Below are positions 18,003 to 25,775 of a DNA stretch of 64,000 nucleotides, in pieces. The position numbers were made by a program, and so were the translations under genes. Below the pieces are notes generated by a model, which was given only the letters and a program-made list of their open reading frames with translations, had not been told where the DNA came from and ran no database searches. Positions within the stretch are counted from its first letter, which is position 1; every line of letters starts with the position of its first letter. The DNA comes from Geomicrobium halophilum (GTDB lineage Bacteria > Bacillota > Bacilli > Bacillales > Marinococcaceae): the NCBI RefSeq assembly GCF_014207655.1, contig NZ_JACHHJ010000001.1:1364001-1428000 (forward strand), written 5' to 3'.

Positions 18003-18818
18003 ATGACCGAGCAAAAGCGAAGAGACTGGCGACAACAGCTGGCCTCTATTACTGAACATCGAAATTTTACGATCATCATCATGATTTTGATCTTTATCAA
18101 CGCCGTCGTTGTCGGATTAGAAACCTATCCAGAACTCTATGTGCCTTATTATGAATGGTTTCACTTTATGGATAGAGTTCTGCTATGGATATTTACTATA
18201 GAGATAACTCTAAAAATCATAGCAACCAAACCTATGTATCGGTTTTTCAGTAATGGTTGGAATTGGTTTGACTTTCTTATTATTGCTGCAGGACACTTAT
18301 TTGCCGGTGCACATTTTGTCACCGTTTTAAGGGTATTACGTGTTCTGCGTGTACTCCGAGCCGTCACCATCATTCCCTCGTTACGCCGACTTGTTGATGC
18401 TTTGATGCGTACGATCCCTTCACTGTTTAATATCATGTTCTTAATGGGGCTTGTCTTTTACATTTTCGCAGTCATCGGAACGATGTTATATGCGCAGGCT
18501 TTCCCAGAATACTTTGGTAACTTGCAACGGACTTTATTAACTCTTTTTCAAATTGTTACACTAGAGTCCTGGACTGAAGCAGTTTTACGTCCGCTTTTAG
18601 AAGTAAGGCCGTACAGTTGGATTTATTTTATTTCTTTTGTGCTCATCGGGACTTTCATCATTTTTAATCTCTTTATCGGTGTCATTGTCAATAATGTGGA
18701 ACGGGCAAACGAAGACGATAACGACAGCGCTGATGTCCATAGAAAGGACATTGAATCGTTACAAAAGGAAATCAAGGAACTTAAACAGTTGATACAAGAA
18801 AAGAATACTTCCGATTAA
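18003..18818 (+). CDS. Bacterial voltage-gated sodium channel, NaChBac/NavBac type
   Basis: 271 residues, one six-helix domain. S1-S3 occupy about 20-105; S4 carries the voltage sensor TVLRVLRVLRVLRAVTIIP with arginines every third residue; S5 is near 150-175; the pore loop has the selectivity filter TLESWTE, close to TLESWAS of NaChBac; S6 is FVLIGTFIIFNLFIGVIVNNV; a C-terminal coiled coil (KDIESLQKEIKELKQLIQE) should hold the tetramer. Such channels in alkaliphilic bacilli bring in Na+ that supports pH homeostasis, motility and chemotaxis. The ATG at 18003 follows GAGGAACGC; a TTG at 17952 is the alternative. It stands alone, with its own terminator, between proC and aspartokinase. Confidence 0.93.
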   Translation: MTEQKRRDWRQQLASITEHRNFTIIIMILIFINAVVVGLETYPELYVPYYEWFHFMDRVLLWIFTIEITLKIIATKPMYRFFSNGWNWFDFLIIAAGHLFAGAHFVTVLRVLRVLRVLRAVTIIPSLRRLVDALMRTIPSLFNIMFLMGLVFYIFAVIGTMLYAQAFPEYFGNLQRTLLTLFQIVTLESWTEAVLRPLLEVRPYSWIYFISFVLIGTFIIFNLFIGVIVNNVERANEDDNDSADVHRKDIESLQKEIKELKQLIQEKNTSD

Positions 18819-18861
18819 AAAATGCGGCATGCACTGGAAGCAAGGCATGCCGCATTTTTTC
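18819..18861. terminator. Bidirectional terminator between the channel gene and thrD
   Basis: Perfect 12-bp stem AATGCGGCATGC/GCATGCCGCATT with a 12-base loop and T/A runs on both sides (TTTTTT right, AAAAAA left). It can serve both convergent genes. Confidence 0.9.
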
Positions 18862-20224
18862 ATTGTGTAGTCTTCGTATAAAACTCATTATAAATAGCTT
18901 TGATGACTTCATCGGTTACGCGCTCTTTGACAGCGAATGAAAGGGAAACCTCTGAAGATCCCTGATTGATCATTTCAATGTTGATTCCGGCTTTAGCGAT
19001 AGCATCCGTTGCTCTTGCGGCTAACCCAACCGTCTCATCCATTCCTTCGCCAACGACCATAATCATAGAGAACCCATGTTCAATATACGTATCATCCACA
19101 TCAAGCTCCGTTTGAATTCGCGTAAGCAAGCGATTTTCACTATCTAATGATAACTCCGAAGTTCTCAAAATTACTGAAATATCATCGATCCCAGACGGAG
19201 AATGTTCAAAAGAGATGCCCTCTTCTTCAACCATCTCTAATAAGCGTCGGCCAAAGCCAACTTCCCGATTCATTAAATACTTCCGTACATAAACGATACT
19301 AAAGCCTTTATCAGCAGCAATACCGGTGATCGGATAGGAATTCCCTTTCGAGCGATCTGCAGTGATCAACGTACCTTCGCCTTCAGGATTATTCGTGTTT
19401 TTTACACTGACAGGAATTCCATGTCTAAAAGCAGGTACCAATGCAACGTCATGGAATACGGTAAATCCAGCGTAGGAAAGCTCACGCATTTCGCGATACG
19501 TCATATGAGTAATCTCTTCCGGGTTGTCAACGACCTTAGGATTAGCGACACAAACGGAATCCACGTCGGTAAAATTCTCATAAAGCTCTGCATTGACCCC
19601 AGCGGCAACGATGGCGCCGGTGATGTCCGATCCCCCACGAGGAAACGTGACCAACTGTCCATCTCGTTTATAGCCAAAGAACCCAGGGAAAACGAGAATC
19701 TTATCTTCATCCTTTAATTTTGCAAGTTCCTCATACGCCTCTGATTGAACCTGGGCATTTCCAGCCTCACCATCTACGTAAAGACCTGCATCGAAAGGAT
19801 TCATATAGCGAGCATCAAAACCGCTCTGATTAAGGTGTGCAGCGATGAGTTTCGCATTGTTGTCTTCTCCTGCTGCCTTCATTTGATCCATAAAGACACC
19901 CTCATCTTCAGTATTGAAGGCAACGCGCGCCTCAAGGTCAGCTTCAATGTCCGCCATGACCTTTTCTTCAATGCCAAGCTCAGCACAAATGGAACGATAA
20001 CGCTCGATCACGTGCACAAGAGCATCATTTGTCGATTGATTCTTTATTCTCTTCTCCCCTAATGCAATGAGCATATCTGTCACTTTTACATCATCATCGG
20101 TACGCTTGCCCGGAGCAGAAACGACAACAATTCTGCGTGAAGGATCAGACTGCATAATTTCGGTCAATTTTTCAATTTGACCCCCGCTTGCTACCGAAGT
20201 TCCACCAAACTTAGCGACTTTCAT
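18860..20224 (-). CDS. thrD: Aspartokinase, ThrD/YclM (class III-like) monofunctional type
   Basis: 454 residues. Phosphorylates aspartate, the first step towards lysine, threonine, methionine and diaminopimelate. The kinase domain begins MKVAKFGGTSVASGGQ and includes VVVSAPGKRTDDD and LVTFPRGGSDITGA; tandem ACT domains at the C-terminus (about 310-450, SIVYVRKYLMNREVGF and SMIMVVGEGMDE) indicate allosteric control by amino acids. The length and sequence match YclM/ThrD rather than the DapG or LysC enzymes of Bacillus. No lysine riboswitch is visible in the 40 bp to the next gene upstream. In this family the effector is often lysine with threonine, but I cannot infer it here. Confidence 0.9.
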   Translation of the reverse strand: MKVAKFGGTSVASGGQIEKLTEIMQSDPSRRIVVVSAPGKRTDDDVKVTDMLIALGEKRIKNQSTNDALVHVIERYRSICAELGIEEKVMADIEADLEARVAFNTEDEGVFMDQMKAAGEDNNAKLIAAHLNQSGFDARYMNPFDAGLYVDGEAGNAQVQSEAYEELAKLKDEDKILVFPGFFGYKRDGQLVTFPRGGSDITGAIVAAGVNAELYENFTDVDSVCVANPKVVDNPEEITHMTYREMRELSYAGFTVFHDVALVPAFRHGIPVSVKNTNNPEGEGTLITADRSKGNSYPITGIAADKGFSIVYVRKYLMNREVGFGRRLLEMVEEEGISFEHSPSGIDDISVILRTSELSLDSENRLLTRIQTELDVDDTYIEHGFSMIMVVGEGMDETVGLAARATDAIAKAGINIEMINQGSSEVSLSFAVKERVTDEVIKAIYNEFYTKTTQ

Positions 20225-20264
20225 ATACGATTAACTCTCCCTTTGCCTATGTGAAATATTTCCA

Positions 20265-20624
20265 TTATTCGGTTTCTGAATGTAACATATCTTCTTCTGA
20301 CCACTTCTGTTCACTGACACCGATCATTTGTAGCATCGCCACGAACAATGGAACATCAGATTCTTGATAGAATTCCGCCGAACAAGAAGACTCTGCATCA
20401 TAATCAAGTGACAGTGCATGGCCGTAAGTGGTTTCCTGCAAATAATTCGTTACTTCCGCATCGTCAATACAAGAAGGCGATACATAGTTTTGTGTTGTAT
20501 GGTCAAGGATTGTTCTTGTATCTGACGGAGCACCGACATTAATAGGAACTACCAAACCGCCCAAAAGCAATATAAGCACTATTACTGACAGACTTATGAC
20601 AACTTTCCGCTCTTTCCTATCCAT
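20265..20624 (-). CDS. Membrane-anchored protein of unknown function
   Basis: 119 residues: basic N-terminus (MDRKERKVV), one hydrophobic segment (about 8-27, VISLSVIVLILLLGGLVVPI), then an acidic extracytoplasmic part with two cysteines (C53, C81) that could form a disulfide. I do not recognise the family. The ATG follows AAAAGGGATAATC. It is 40 bp upstream of thrD on the same strand, so it may be cotranscribed. Low conservation of the sequence type suggests a lineage-specific gene. Confidence 0.7.
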   Translation of the reverse strand: MDRKERKVVISLSVIVLILLLGGLVVPINVGAPSDTRTILDHTTQNYVSPSCIDDAEVTNYLQETTYGHALSLDYDAESSCSAEFYQESDVPLFVAMLQMIGVSEQKWSEEDMLHSETE

Positions 20625-20724
20625 GATTATCCCTTTTCCCTATTCATTTACATTTTATCATTATACTCGGATTTAAGCTTCTGGTCTAGAGGGAAATGGG
20701 GAAAAGACAGGTTCCCCCCTCACC

Positions 20725-20753
20725 TTGACAAAATACTCTCTCCCTTCTAAGAT
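20725..20753 (+). promoter_or_regulatory. Sigma-A-like promoter of darB
   Basis: TTGACA, 17-bp spacer, TAAGAT, about 55 bp before the darB start. Confidence 0.65.
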
Positions 20754-20809
20754 AAAAATGAATGTCTTACGGTGTTGGCTAGCTATTGCTGGGCAGAGGG
20801 GAGTGACAG

Positions 20810-21247
20810 ATGACGATAGAGACTCTAAAAAACAGACCATTAATGAACAAGGAGATTCACGATTTAATCGTTTCTCACGAAAAGGTCGCACACGTTCAAC
20901 TTCAAAACCCGCTTGATCATGCCCTGTTAGTTTTAATTAAATCTGGTTATACAGCAATCCCAGTATTAGACAAAGATTATCGTGTACAGGGACAAATTAG
21001 TAAAACAGAAATTCTCGATTCAATTCTTGGACTAGAACGATTAGAAATGGAAAGACTGCACGATATCACCGTCGAAGCCGTAATGAATCCAAAGATACCA
21101 CGCTTAAATACAGATGCTACCTTCGGGAAAGCGTTAACCACCTCCATTAGTCATCCCTTCATTTGTATTGAAGATGAGTACGAAGCATTTGTCGGAATAT
21201 TGACTCGAAGGTCTATACTCGCCTTAATTAATCGTTATTTTAAATAA
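20810..21247 (+). CDS. darB: c-di-AMP-binding CBS protein DarB/CbpB
   Basis: 145 residues with two CBS motifs and little else (about 20-75 and 85-140). The N-terminal KVAHVQLQNPLDHALLVLIKSGYTAIPVLD and GLERLEMERLHDITVEAVM match YkuL/DarB closely. In B. subtilis apo-DarB, free of c-di-AMP, binds the (p)ppGpp synthetase Rel and pyruvate carboxylase, linking potassium/c-di-AMP state to stringent control and anaplerosis. ATG follows AGGGGAGTGACAG. In B. subtilis the gene sits at ykuL rather than here, so the neighbourhood is rearranged. Confidence 0.88.
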   Translation: MTIETLKNRPLMNKEIHDLIVSHEKVAHVQLQNPLDHALLVLIKSGYTAIPVLDKDYRVQGQISKTEILDSILGLERLEMERLHDITVEAVMNPKIPRLNTDATFGKALTTSISHPFICIEDEYEAFVGILTRRSILALINRYFK

Positions 21248-21252
21248 ATGAT

Positions 21253-21285
21253 GAACACCCGCCTACATAATGTAAGCGGGTGTTC
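21253..21285. terminator. Hairpin between convergent darB and ylbF
   Basis: 10-bp perfect stem GAACACCCGC/GCGGGTGTTC, extended inside by TACAT/ATGTA. T-runs are weak on both sides, so termination efficiency is uncertain. Confidence 0.6.
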
Positions 21286-21290
21286 GAATA

Positions 21291-21731
21291 TCAACAATTA
21301 CAGCTTCCACCTGAACCACAACCCCCACTGCATGAGGTTTCGTCAAAGTATGGATTGCTTGAAGGAACTTTTATATTTTGAGAAATTGAAGAAGCTAGTA
21401 ACTCACTAATTTCTGTAAGTAACTTTTCTAAACTGCGCTCTGCCAGCTTATAAGCACTTACGCTTTCACACACATCCATGTTACGCTTTGCCAAACGTAA
21501 AGCTTTTGTAACTTCGCTATAGTCAGGGTGGTATTTGCCAAAGCGCTGAACCTCTTCGAATTTTATTTTATGATGATTAAAATCTTCAATCAACCTCTGA
21601 GCTTCTTCATCTTCCAACATCGTCTGGCGTGCCTCAACAAAGCTTTGATATATTTGTGATGAAAGAATCATCTTTGATAATTCTTCAGATTCATCCAACA
21701 GTTCAATCGGGGTTGATACAACAGCCTCCAA
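21291..21731 (-). CDS. ricF: RicF (YlbF), Y-complex subunit
   Basis: 146 residues, YlbF/YmcA family. RicF, with RicA (YmcA) and RicT (YaaT), forms the Y-complex that guides RNase Y processing of polycistronic mRNAs and supports competence, biofilm and sporulation. The helical core has VQRFGKYHPDYSEVTKALRLAKR; the C-terminal tail is NPYFDETSCSGGCGSGGSCNC, whose cysteines help bind [4Fe-4S] clusters. TTG at 21731 is six bases after GGAGGTG and gives MEAVVSTPIELLDES; an upstream GTG is less well placed. Confidence 0.92.
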   Translation of the reverse strand: MEAVVSTPIELLDESEELSKMILSSQIYQSFVEARQTMLEDEEAQRLIEDFNHHKIKFEEVQRFGKYHPDYSEVTKALRLAKRNMDVCESVSAYKLAERSLEKLLTEISELLASSISQNIKVPSSNPYFDETSCSGGCGSGGSCNC

Positions 21732-21835
21732 CCATAACACCTCCGTGAGGTAATTATAACATGTCTGCCCGGAGAATGTTTAATCCCTCCCAATTATTAT
21801 TTAACGTTACCCTTTCTTAACATCGATAACAGCCT

Positions 21836-22234
21836 TTATTCCGGGATGGAGAGCGAAAATGACTCTTTTAATCCTAAGGGTTGATCATTCTGATCATATA
21901 CTTCTAATTCGATGAAATGTTCTCCGCTTTCTAGACCTTTAATAATGAAGGCGGCTTGATTGATTTCTTCTTCATATTCTCCATCTACGCGCAGCATTAA
22001 ATATCCCTGCGTTACTTCTGGTTGATGATCATTTTCGTAAAAACTAAAGGACGGAATATAACTCTCTACATAAACCTGTCCATCCCACACATCATAATCG
22101 ACATTAAACTGCATATCAAGTTCTTGTTGTTCAGATTTCATTACAGGTAAAGGTTGAACTTCCAAGTCTGGAATACTGCCGTTTGCAGTACCTAGTACAA
22201 GGCATGCTACTACTCCAATCAGAAAATTACTCAT
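21836..22234 (-). CDS. Predicted exported protein of unknown function
   Basis: 132 residues. The N-terminus (FLIGVVACLVLGTANGSIP) looks like a short signal peptide or anchor; the remainder is acidic and beta-rich, with GYLMLRVDGEYEEEINQAAFIIKGLESG resembling an Ig-like or fibronectin-like sandwich. The ATG follows AAGGAGGTTTTTTA. It occupies the place between ylbF and ylbE but I cannot link it to a named family. Confidence 0.7.
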   Translation of the reverse strand: MSNFLIGVVACLVLGTANGSIPDLEVQPLPVMKSEQQELDMQFNVDYDVWDGQVYVESYIPSFSFYENDHQPEVTQGYLMLRVDGEYEEEINQAAFIIKGLESGEHFIELEVYDQNDQPLGLKESFSLSIPE

Positions 22235-22297
22235 TAAAAAACCTCCTTAGCTCTAGTATGCAATAAGAAGGTTTTCATTATCCTGAGCGAATATGAG

Positions 22298-22522
22298 TTA
22301 TCGTTTTATCATGTTGAGTAAATTAATCGTCATACCTAGACCCTGGTTCATACGAGCAACCCGTTGAGGCCACGTCTGCCCATTAAAAAGCCGTGCTTCT
22401 TTTTCCATTTCAGAAAGCCTCTCCGGGCGCCTTGCCAATATTCGGTACCATGAAGGTTCTGCTCGCAAATATTTTTTAAGATCCGGTTTTGCTAAGATAT
22501 ATCGGTTGATTTCCGGGTGCAT
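22298..22522 (-). CDS. ylbE: YlbE family protein
   Basis: 74 residues. The family pattern is visible: YILAKPDLKKYLRAEPSWYRILARRPERL followed by WPQRVARMNQGL. Function unknown. ATG follows AGGGGGGGCGTAT. It precedes ylbF as in B. subtilis; basic (many R/K), probably cytosolic. Confidence 0.85.
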   Translation of the reverse strand: MHPEINRYILAKPDLKKYLRAEPSWYRILARRPERLSEMEKEARLFNGQTWPQRVARMNQGLGMTINLLNMIKR

Positions 22523-22652
22523 ATACGCCCCCCCTAGAAAAAATTAAGCAACGCGATACAAATGAATATTAGAGTATGTTCCCTATCTCAATCTAAATAA
22601 GAGTAAACCATTTTGCCAAGGTAATTAATGTTTGATACCATTTTGTTTTATT

Positions 22653-23096
22653 TTAAAATCCTCGAAAGGAAAAAGGGTTTTCATGACTATCACTACGTGG
22701 AGAGCCAGGCCTTGCCTGAAATTGATTCATTAACTGTTGCACATTCCCCATAACCCCACTAAATTGGGAGAGGTGGTTTTGTAGGTCGCTGATGTTCATT
22801 TGCCCGAGTGATTTCATTAGCGAAGCAACGGTTTGATTGGGATTAAACAGATTGGCATCTTCTTGCTCTGCATTTTCTGAAGAGGAAGATGAAGATACTG
22901 ACTCAGGATTAGGGTCATCCACCGTTTCTTTGTAATCATGCCAATGCCGATCATCGCCCCCTATGATCACCCAATCCTGATATAAACCATTCCACGTTGT
23001 TTTTCCAGTTCGAACTTCTTGAACCAGCTTCGGGTGGCTCTTTACAAACTCCTTAAATTCGCGCACCGAAGGGTCCATATGCGTATTCTCTTGCAC
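22653..23096 (-). CDS. ylbD: Spore coat protein YlbD
   Basis: About 147 residues of the YlbD family, reported as a spore coat-associated protein. Signature REFKEFVKSHPKLVQEVRTG followed by TWNGLYQDWVIIGGDD (near residues 10-45), then a Ser/Glu-rich spacer and a Q-rich, helical tail (MSDLQN-type, ISDLQNHLSQFSGVMGNVQQ). I chose the GTG at 23096, six bases after AGGAGGG; an ATG at 23132 in the same frame is possible but has no good ribosome site. Belongs to the ylbD-ylbE-ylbF order. Confidence 0.82.
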   Translation of the reverse strand: MQENTHMDPSVREFKEFVKSHPKLVQEVRTGKTTWNGLYQDWVIIGGDDRHWHDYKETVDDPNPESVSSSSSSENAEQEDANLFNPNQTVASLMKSLGQMNISDLQNHLSQFSGVMGNVQQLMNQFQARPGSPRSDSHENPFSFRGF

Positions 23097-23272
23097 CAAG
23101 ATCCCTCCTAGCGTTTCATCCTCATTGGTCAATCGAACAATGGAAACCTTACCTACCGTACTATACGCACATGGAGTAGTCCATGTTCGCCCAATCTCTA
23201 TTTGCGTTTGATTGCATAATATGCAAATTCATAATAAGATAAAGTGGATAGAGTTGTTGAGGAGGTAAACCT

Positions 23273-23629
23273 TTGAAGTTAACAGATTTTAATTTTCCTG
23301 ACAAAGAAGTAAAATTCGGTAACTTAATACCAGTGATGGAACAGGCAGGCTTCATTTTTGCGGAACAGTGGGATTACGAGCGTGTAACTTTTGATTACAA
23401 AATGCCTGACGAGAGTGATCCTGGAACCTTTTATCTACGTGTTCCCGCCTTCGCTGTTCACGGAGATATCCCCGGGGATGATACACTCGTGAAATTAATG
23501 ACACCTATACTAGGGCGTCATTATTATCCTCACGGTGTAGAATACAGTGATGATTTGGAATTCCCGGATAAGATTATTAAAAAATGCAAGCAAAAACTAG
23601 CAGCCGTTGACGAGCAATTGTATGACTAA
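23273..23629 (+). CDS. YugN-like family protein
   Basis: 118 residues. The pattern LTDFNFPDKEVKFGNLIPVMEQAGF, WDYERVTFDYKM and FYLRVPAFAVHGDIPG matches YugN-like proteins, a Bacillus family with a single alpha/beta domain and unknown role. TTG start after GAGGAGGTAAACCT. Divergent from ylbD. Confidence 0.75.
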   Translation: MKLTDFNFPDKEVKFGNLIPVMEQAGFIFAEQWDYERVTFDYKMPDESDPGTFYLRVPAFAVHGDIPGDDTLVKLMTPILGRHYYPHGVEYSDDLEFPDKIIKKCKQKLAAVDEQLYD

Positions 23630-23642
23630 GGCGATTTGATCA

Positions 23643-23784
23643 GGGGACGATATCAAAAGGCATTCTTCGAAGTCCCCCACTTGATCGTTAAAATCACCTA
23701 AAAAATAATCCCGTACCACTTTCAAAGTGATACGGGATTATTTTGGTATTCAGCCAACGTTTAGACCCTTTTAAGACTGCCCCC
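23643..23784. repeat. MITE-like element, family R2, copy B (about 141 bp)
   Basis: Left end GGGGACGATATCAAAAGGCATTC parallels GGGGCTGTCTCAAAAGGGTAATC of copy A in layout; right end GTTTAGACCC...AAGACTGCCCC parallels the right end of A. The centre is an 18-base-arm palindrome AATAATCCCGTACCACTTT/AAAGTGATACGGGATTATT (23704-23743). It lies between the convergent ends of the YugN-like and DUF420 genes. Confidence 0.65.
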
Positions 23785-23787
23785 TCT

Positions 23788-24336
23788 TTACGAATAATAA
23801 GGGGAAATCATAAGGTAAATCAAAACACCGGTAATGCTAACATATAACCATAAGGGCATGGTCCAGCGCACAATTTTACGATGCTTTTGAAGCTGGTTCG
23901 TGAAGCCCCAGATGACAGAAAACAACGCGAGCGGGACTATAATTGCTGCCAATGGAATATGTGTCCAGAGAATGAAATAATAGATCCCTGCCATTATACC
24001 GTCCCCACCATACACAGTAGCCTCCGATAAGGCATGATGAGCTAAGTATGTGACTAGAAATAGGGTGGTCGTTGTTAAGGCTGCATAGATGAACCGACGA
24101 TGGGCCTTAATGTTCTTTTTCAAAATCGCGTAAAGCGCTGCTAGCAGGAAGACAGTCGTAAAGCTATTGTAAATGGCGTTGAGCATAGGTAGTAACGTAA
24201 CATCGAAAGGTGCGGTTGCATTTACACCATCCAGAAAAAAAAGAGCGGCAATGAGCCCATTAATAATCACAGTTAATGTAGCAACGAGTGGTATATAGTT
24301 TTTCCCCTTGATTTGCGAATCCGTTATTTGATTCAT
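23788..24336 (-). CDS. DUF420 membrane protein (YozB/CtaM-type), cytochrome oxidase-associated
   Basis: 182 residues with about five membrane helices. The DUF420 features are NAIYNSFTTVFLLAALYAI, AHRRFIYAALTTTTLFLVTYLAHH and YYFILWTHIPLAAIIVPLAL, including paired histidines (HH, H) that may bind heme or copper. Family members lie next to cytochrome oxidase genes, and in staphylococci a member (CtaM) is needed for a functional aa3-type oxidase; I transfer that role with caution. The ATG at 24336 follows AAGGAGGTTGACTTTC. It is 450 bp downstream of ctaF on the same strand. Confidence 0.75.
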   Translation of the reverse strand: MNQITDSQIKGKNYIPLVATLTVIINGLIAALFFLDGVNATAPFDVTLLPMLNAIYNSFTTVFLLAALYAILKKNIKAHRRFIYAALTTTTLFLVTYLAHHALSEATVYGGDGIMAGIYYFILWTHIPLAAIIVPLALFSVIWGFTNQLQKHRKIVRWTMPLWLYVSITGVLIYLMISPYYS

Positions 24337-24360
24337 GAAAGTCAACCTCCTTATCCACCA

Positions 24361-24755
24361 TTATACTAAAAATAAAAGTACAGCTCCAAAACCGGCATTT
24401 GACGATCCCATGACATTGCAGGTCTTTAGCGAGAAAGCCCCCTCCTTTAGGGGGAGGGATAAATTGCTGCTCCCCCTAGTGTATAACTTAAGCCAGGGGG
24501 TTAAGATACAACTGTTGAAGACGACATTTTAAAATTTTCAATTGCATTGTATGCATTATAAAACGCTAAGACTGCAACTACCATTTATCAAACATTTTCT
24601 ACCGTGGAATGGCCATCCGCGATCGGGACGAGACGTCAAATCGAAGAAGCGACACCAAAAAGCCAAAACCTTTCGTCGTTTCTAGTGTGATGGTAACAAC
24701 CAAAGAGTTCTTAAACTCTAAGCAGAGGCCTAGTCCTTCCCATACGTATAGCTAA
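24361..24755. other. Non-coding stretch with possible IS605/IS1341 end remnant
   Basis: About 395 bp without an intact gene. At 24431-24460 GAGAAAGCCCCCTCCTTTAGGGGGAGGG forms a strong hairpin of the type found at the right end of tnpB-bearing IS605/IS1341 elements, overlapping the omega-RNA end. No tnpB or tnpA coding sequence was recognised on either strand nearby, so it would be a fossil. A second G-rich stretch (CCAGGGGGTT) follows. Confidence 0.3.
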
Positions 24756-24756
24756 A

Positions 24757-24800
24757 GATAAAAAACAGGTTAACCCAATGGTTGGTTAACCTGTTTTTTT
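24757..24800. terminator. Terminator of ctaCDEF (bidirectional)
   Basis: 13-bp perfect stem AAACAGGTTAACC/GGTTAACCTGTTT with an 8-base loop and A/T runs on both sides; it lies just after the ctaF stop on the minus strand. Confidence 0.9.
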
Positions 24801-24803
24801 ACA

Positions 24804-25148
24804 TTAAAATTTCACGATACCAATCAACAACATTAAAGCGACGATCGTAGGTGCTGTGAGCACGAGACCCGATATCATGAATGAATTCGGCCAGCCGTGA
24901 TCTTTGTCCTTTAAATGCATGAAGTAGTATAACTGTAAAAACAACTGCACAACCGCTAGTAAAAGAATAAACGGGATTGTAAATGTTCCTGGCAGCATAT
25001 CGCTTCCGGCAGCAATAAACGCAAGCAATGTTAAACCAATCATTACCGCGAACGCGATCATTTGTACGCGCTGTTCGCGGTTAATCTTCCGTTTTTCTTC
25101 GTTAGACATTGAACTCTTCTCAAATGGTTGTTCCATGTCTTCAGCCAT
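24804..25148 (-). CDS. ctaF: Cytochrome c oxidase subunit IVB
   Basis: 114 residues with three membrane helices after a charged, cytoplasmic N-terminus. The family pattern MIGLTLLAFIAAGS and LLAVVQLFLQLYYFMHLKDKDHGWPN is clear. CtaF is the small fourth subunit of the caa3 oxidase and helps assembly or stability. It starts 6 bp after the end of ctaE and closes the ctaCDEF operon. Confidence 0.93.
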   Translation of the reverse strand: MAEDMEQPFEKSSMSNEEKRKINREQRVQMIAFAVMIGLTLLAFIAAGSDMLPGTFTIPFILLLAVVQLFLQLYYFMHLKDKDHGWPNSFMISGLVLTAPTIVALMLLIGIVKF

Positions 25149-25154
25149 CTACGC

Positions 25155-25772
25155 TCATCCTCCTATTCCCATCAAGTATACGGCAGAAAAGATGAATACC
25201 CAAACAACATCAATAAAGTGCCAATAAAGGCTAAACACATAAAATTTCGGTGCATTTGTTAGGGTGATTCCTGCGTTTCGATTACGTACGAGCAAGAGAG
25301 TAGCCCATAAAAGACCAAACAATACGTGCGCACCGTGTAGACCTACGAGGGCATAGAAAGATGATGCAAACGCACTCGTCGTAAAACCAAGACCGTGTTC
25401 AACATATTCCACAAACTCATAAATCTCAAACCCTAGGAATACAGCACCTAGTGCAACAGTGATCCACATCCACCGTTTCAACTTTTGGAACTGGTTTTTT
25501 TTCATCGCGTATATAGCCATTACACTTGTCAATGAACTTGTCAAAAGCAACATCGTCATAATAAATACAAGTGGTAGTTGAAAAATTTCTGAGGGCTCCG
25601 GTCCTCCGGCCGTACCGCTTTGGAGTCCCAGGTACGTACCGAAGAAGACAGCGAACATTGTCGTTTCACCTGCTAAAAAAACCCAGGCTCCAAGAAATTT
25701 ATTTTTGCCATCGAGCGTCGCTTTTTCCGGGTTGGCAGGAAGCCCTTTCGATAGATCAGCTGAATTTGCCAT
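25155..25772 (-). CDS. ctaE: Cytochrome c oxidase subunit III
   Basis: 205 residues, five membrane helices. COX3 features: FLGAWVFLAGETTMFAVFFGTYL at the start, YALVGLHGAHVLFGLLWATLLL in the middle and FYVFSLYWHFIDVVWVFIFSAVYL at the end, including the conserved LHGxHV and HFxDxVW signatures. Starts 3 bp after ctaD. Confidence 0.96.
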   Translation of the reverse strand: MANSADLSKGLPANPEKATLDGKNKFLGAWVFLAGETTMFAVFFGTYLGLQSGTAGGPEPSEIFQLPLVFIMTMLLLTSSLTSVMAIYAMKKNQFQKLKRWMWITVALGAVFLGFEIYEFVEYVEHGLGFTTSAFASSFYALVGLHGAHVLFGLLWATLLLVRNRNAGITLTNAPKFYVFSLYWHFIDVVWVFIFSAVYLMGIGG

Positions 25773-25775
25773 CGG

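Noticed and set aside
20225-20264. Lysine riboswitch upstream of aspartokinase
   Set aside because: The spacer to the neighbouring gene is only 40 bp and shows no L-box sequence.
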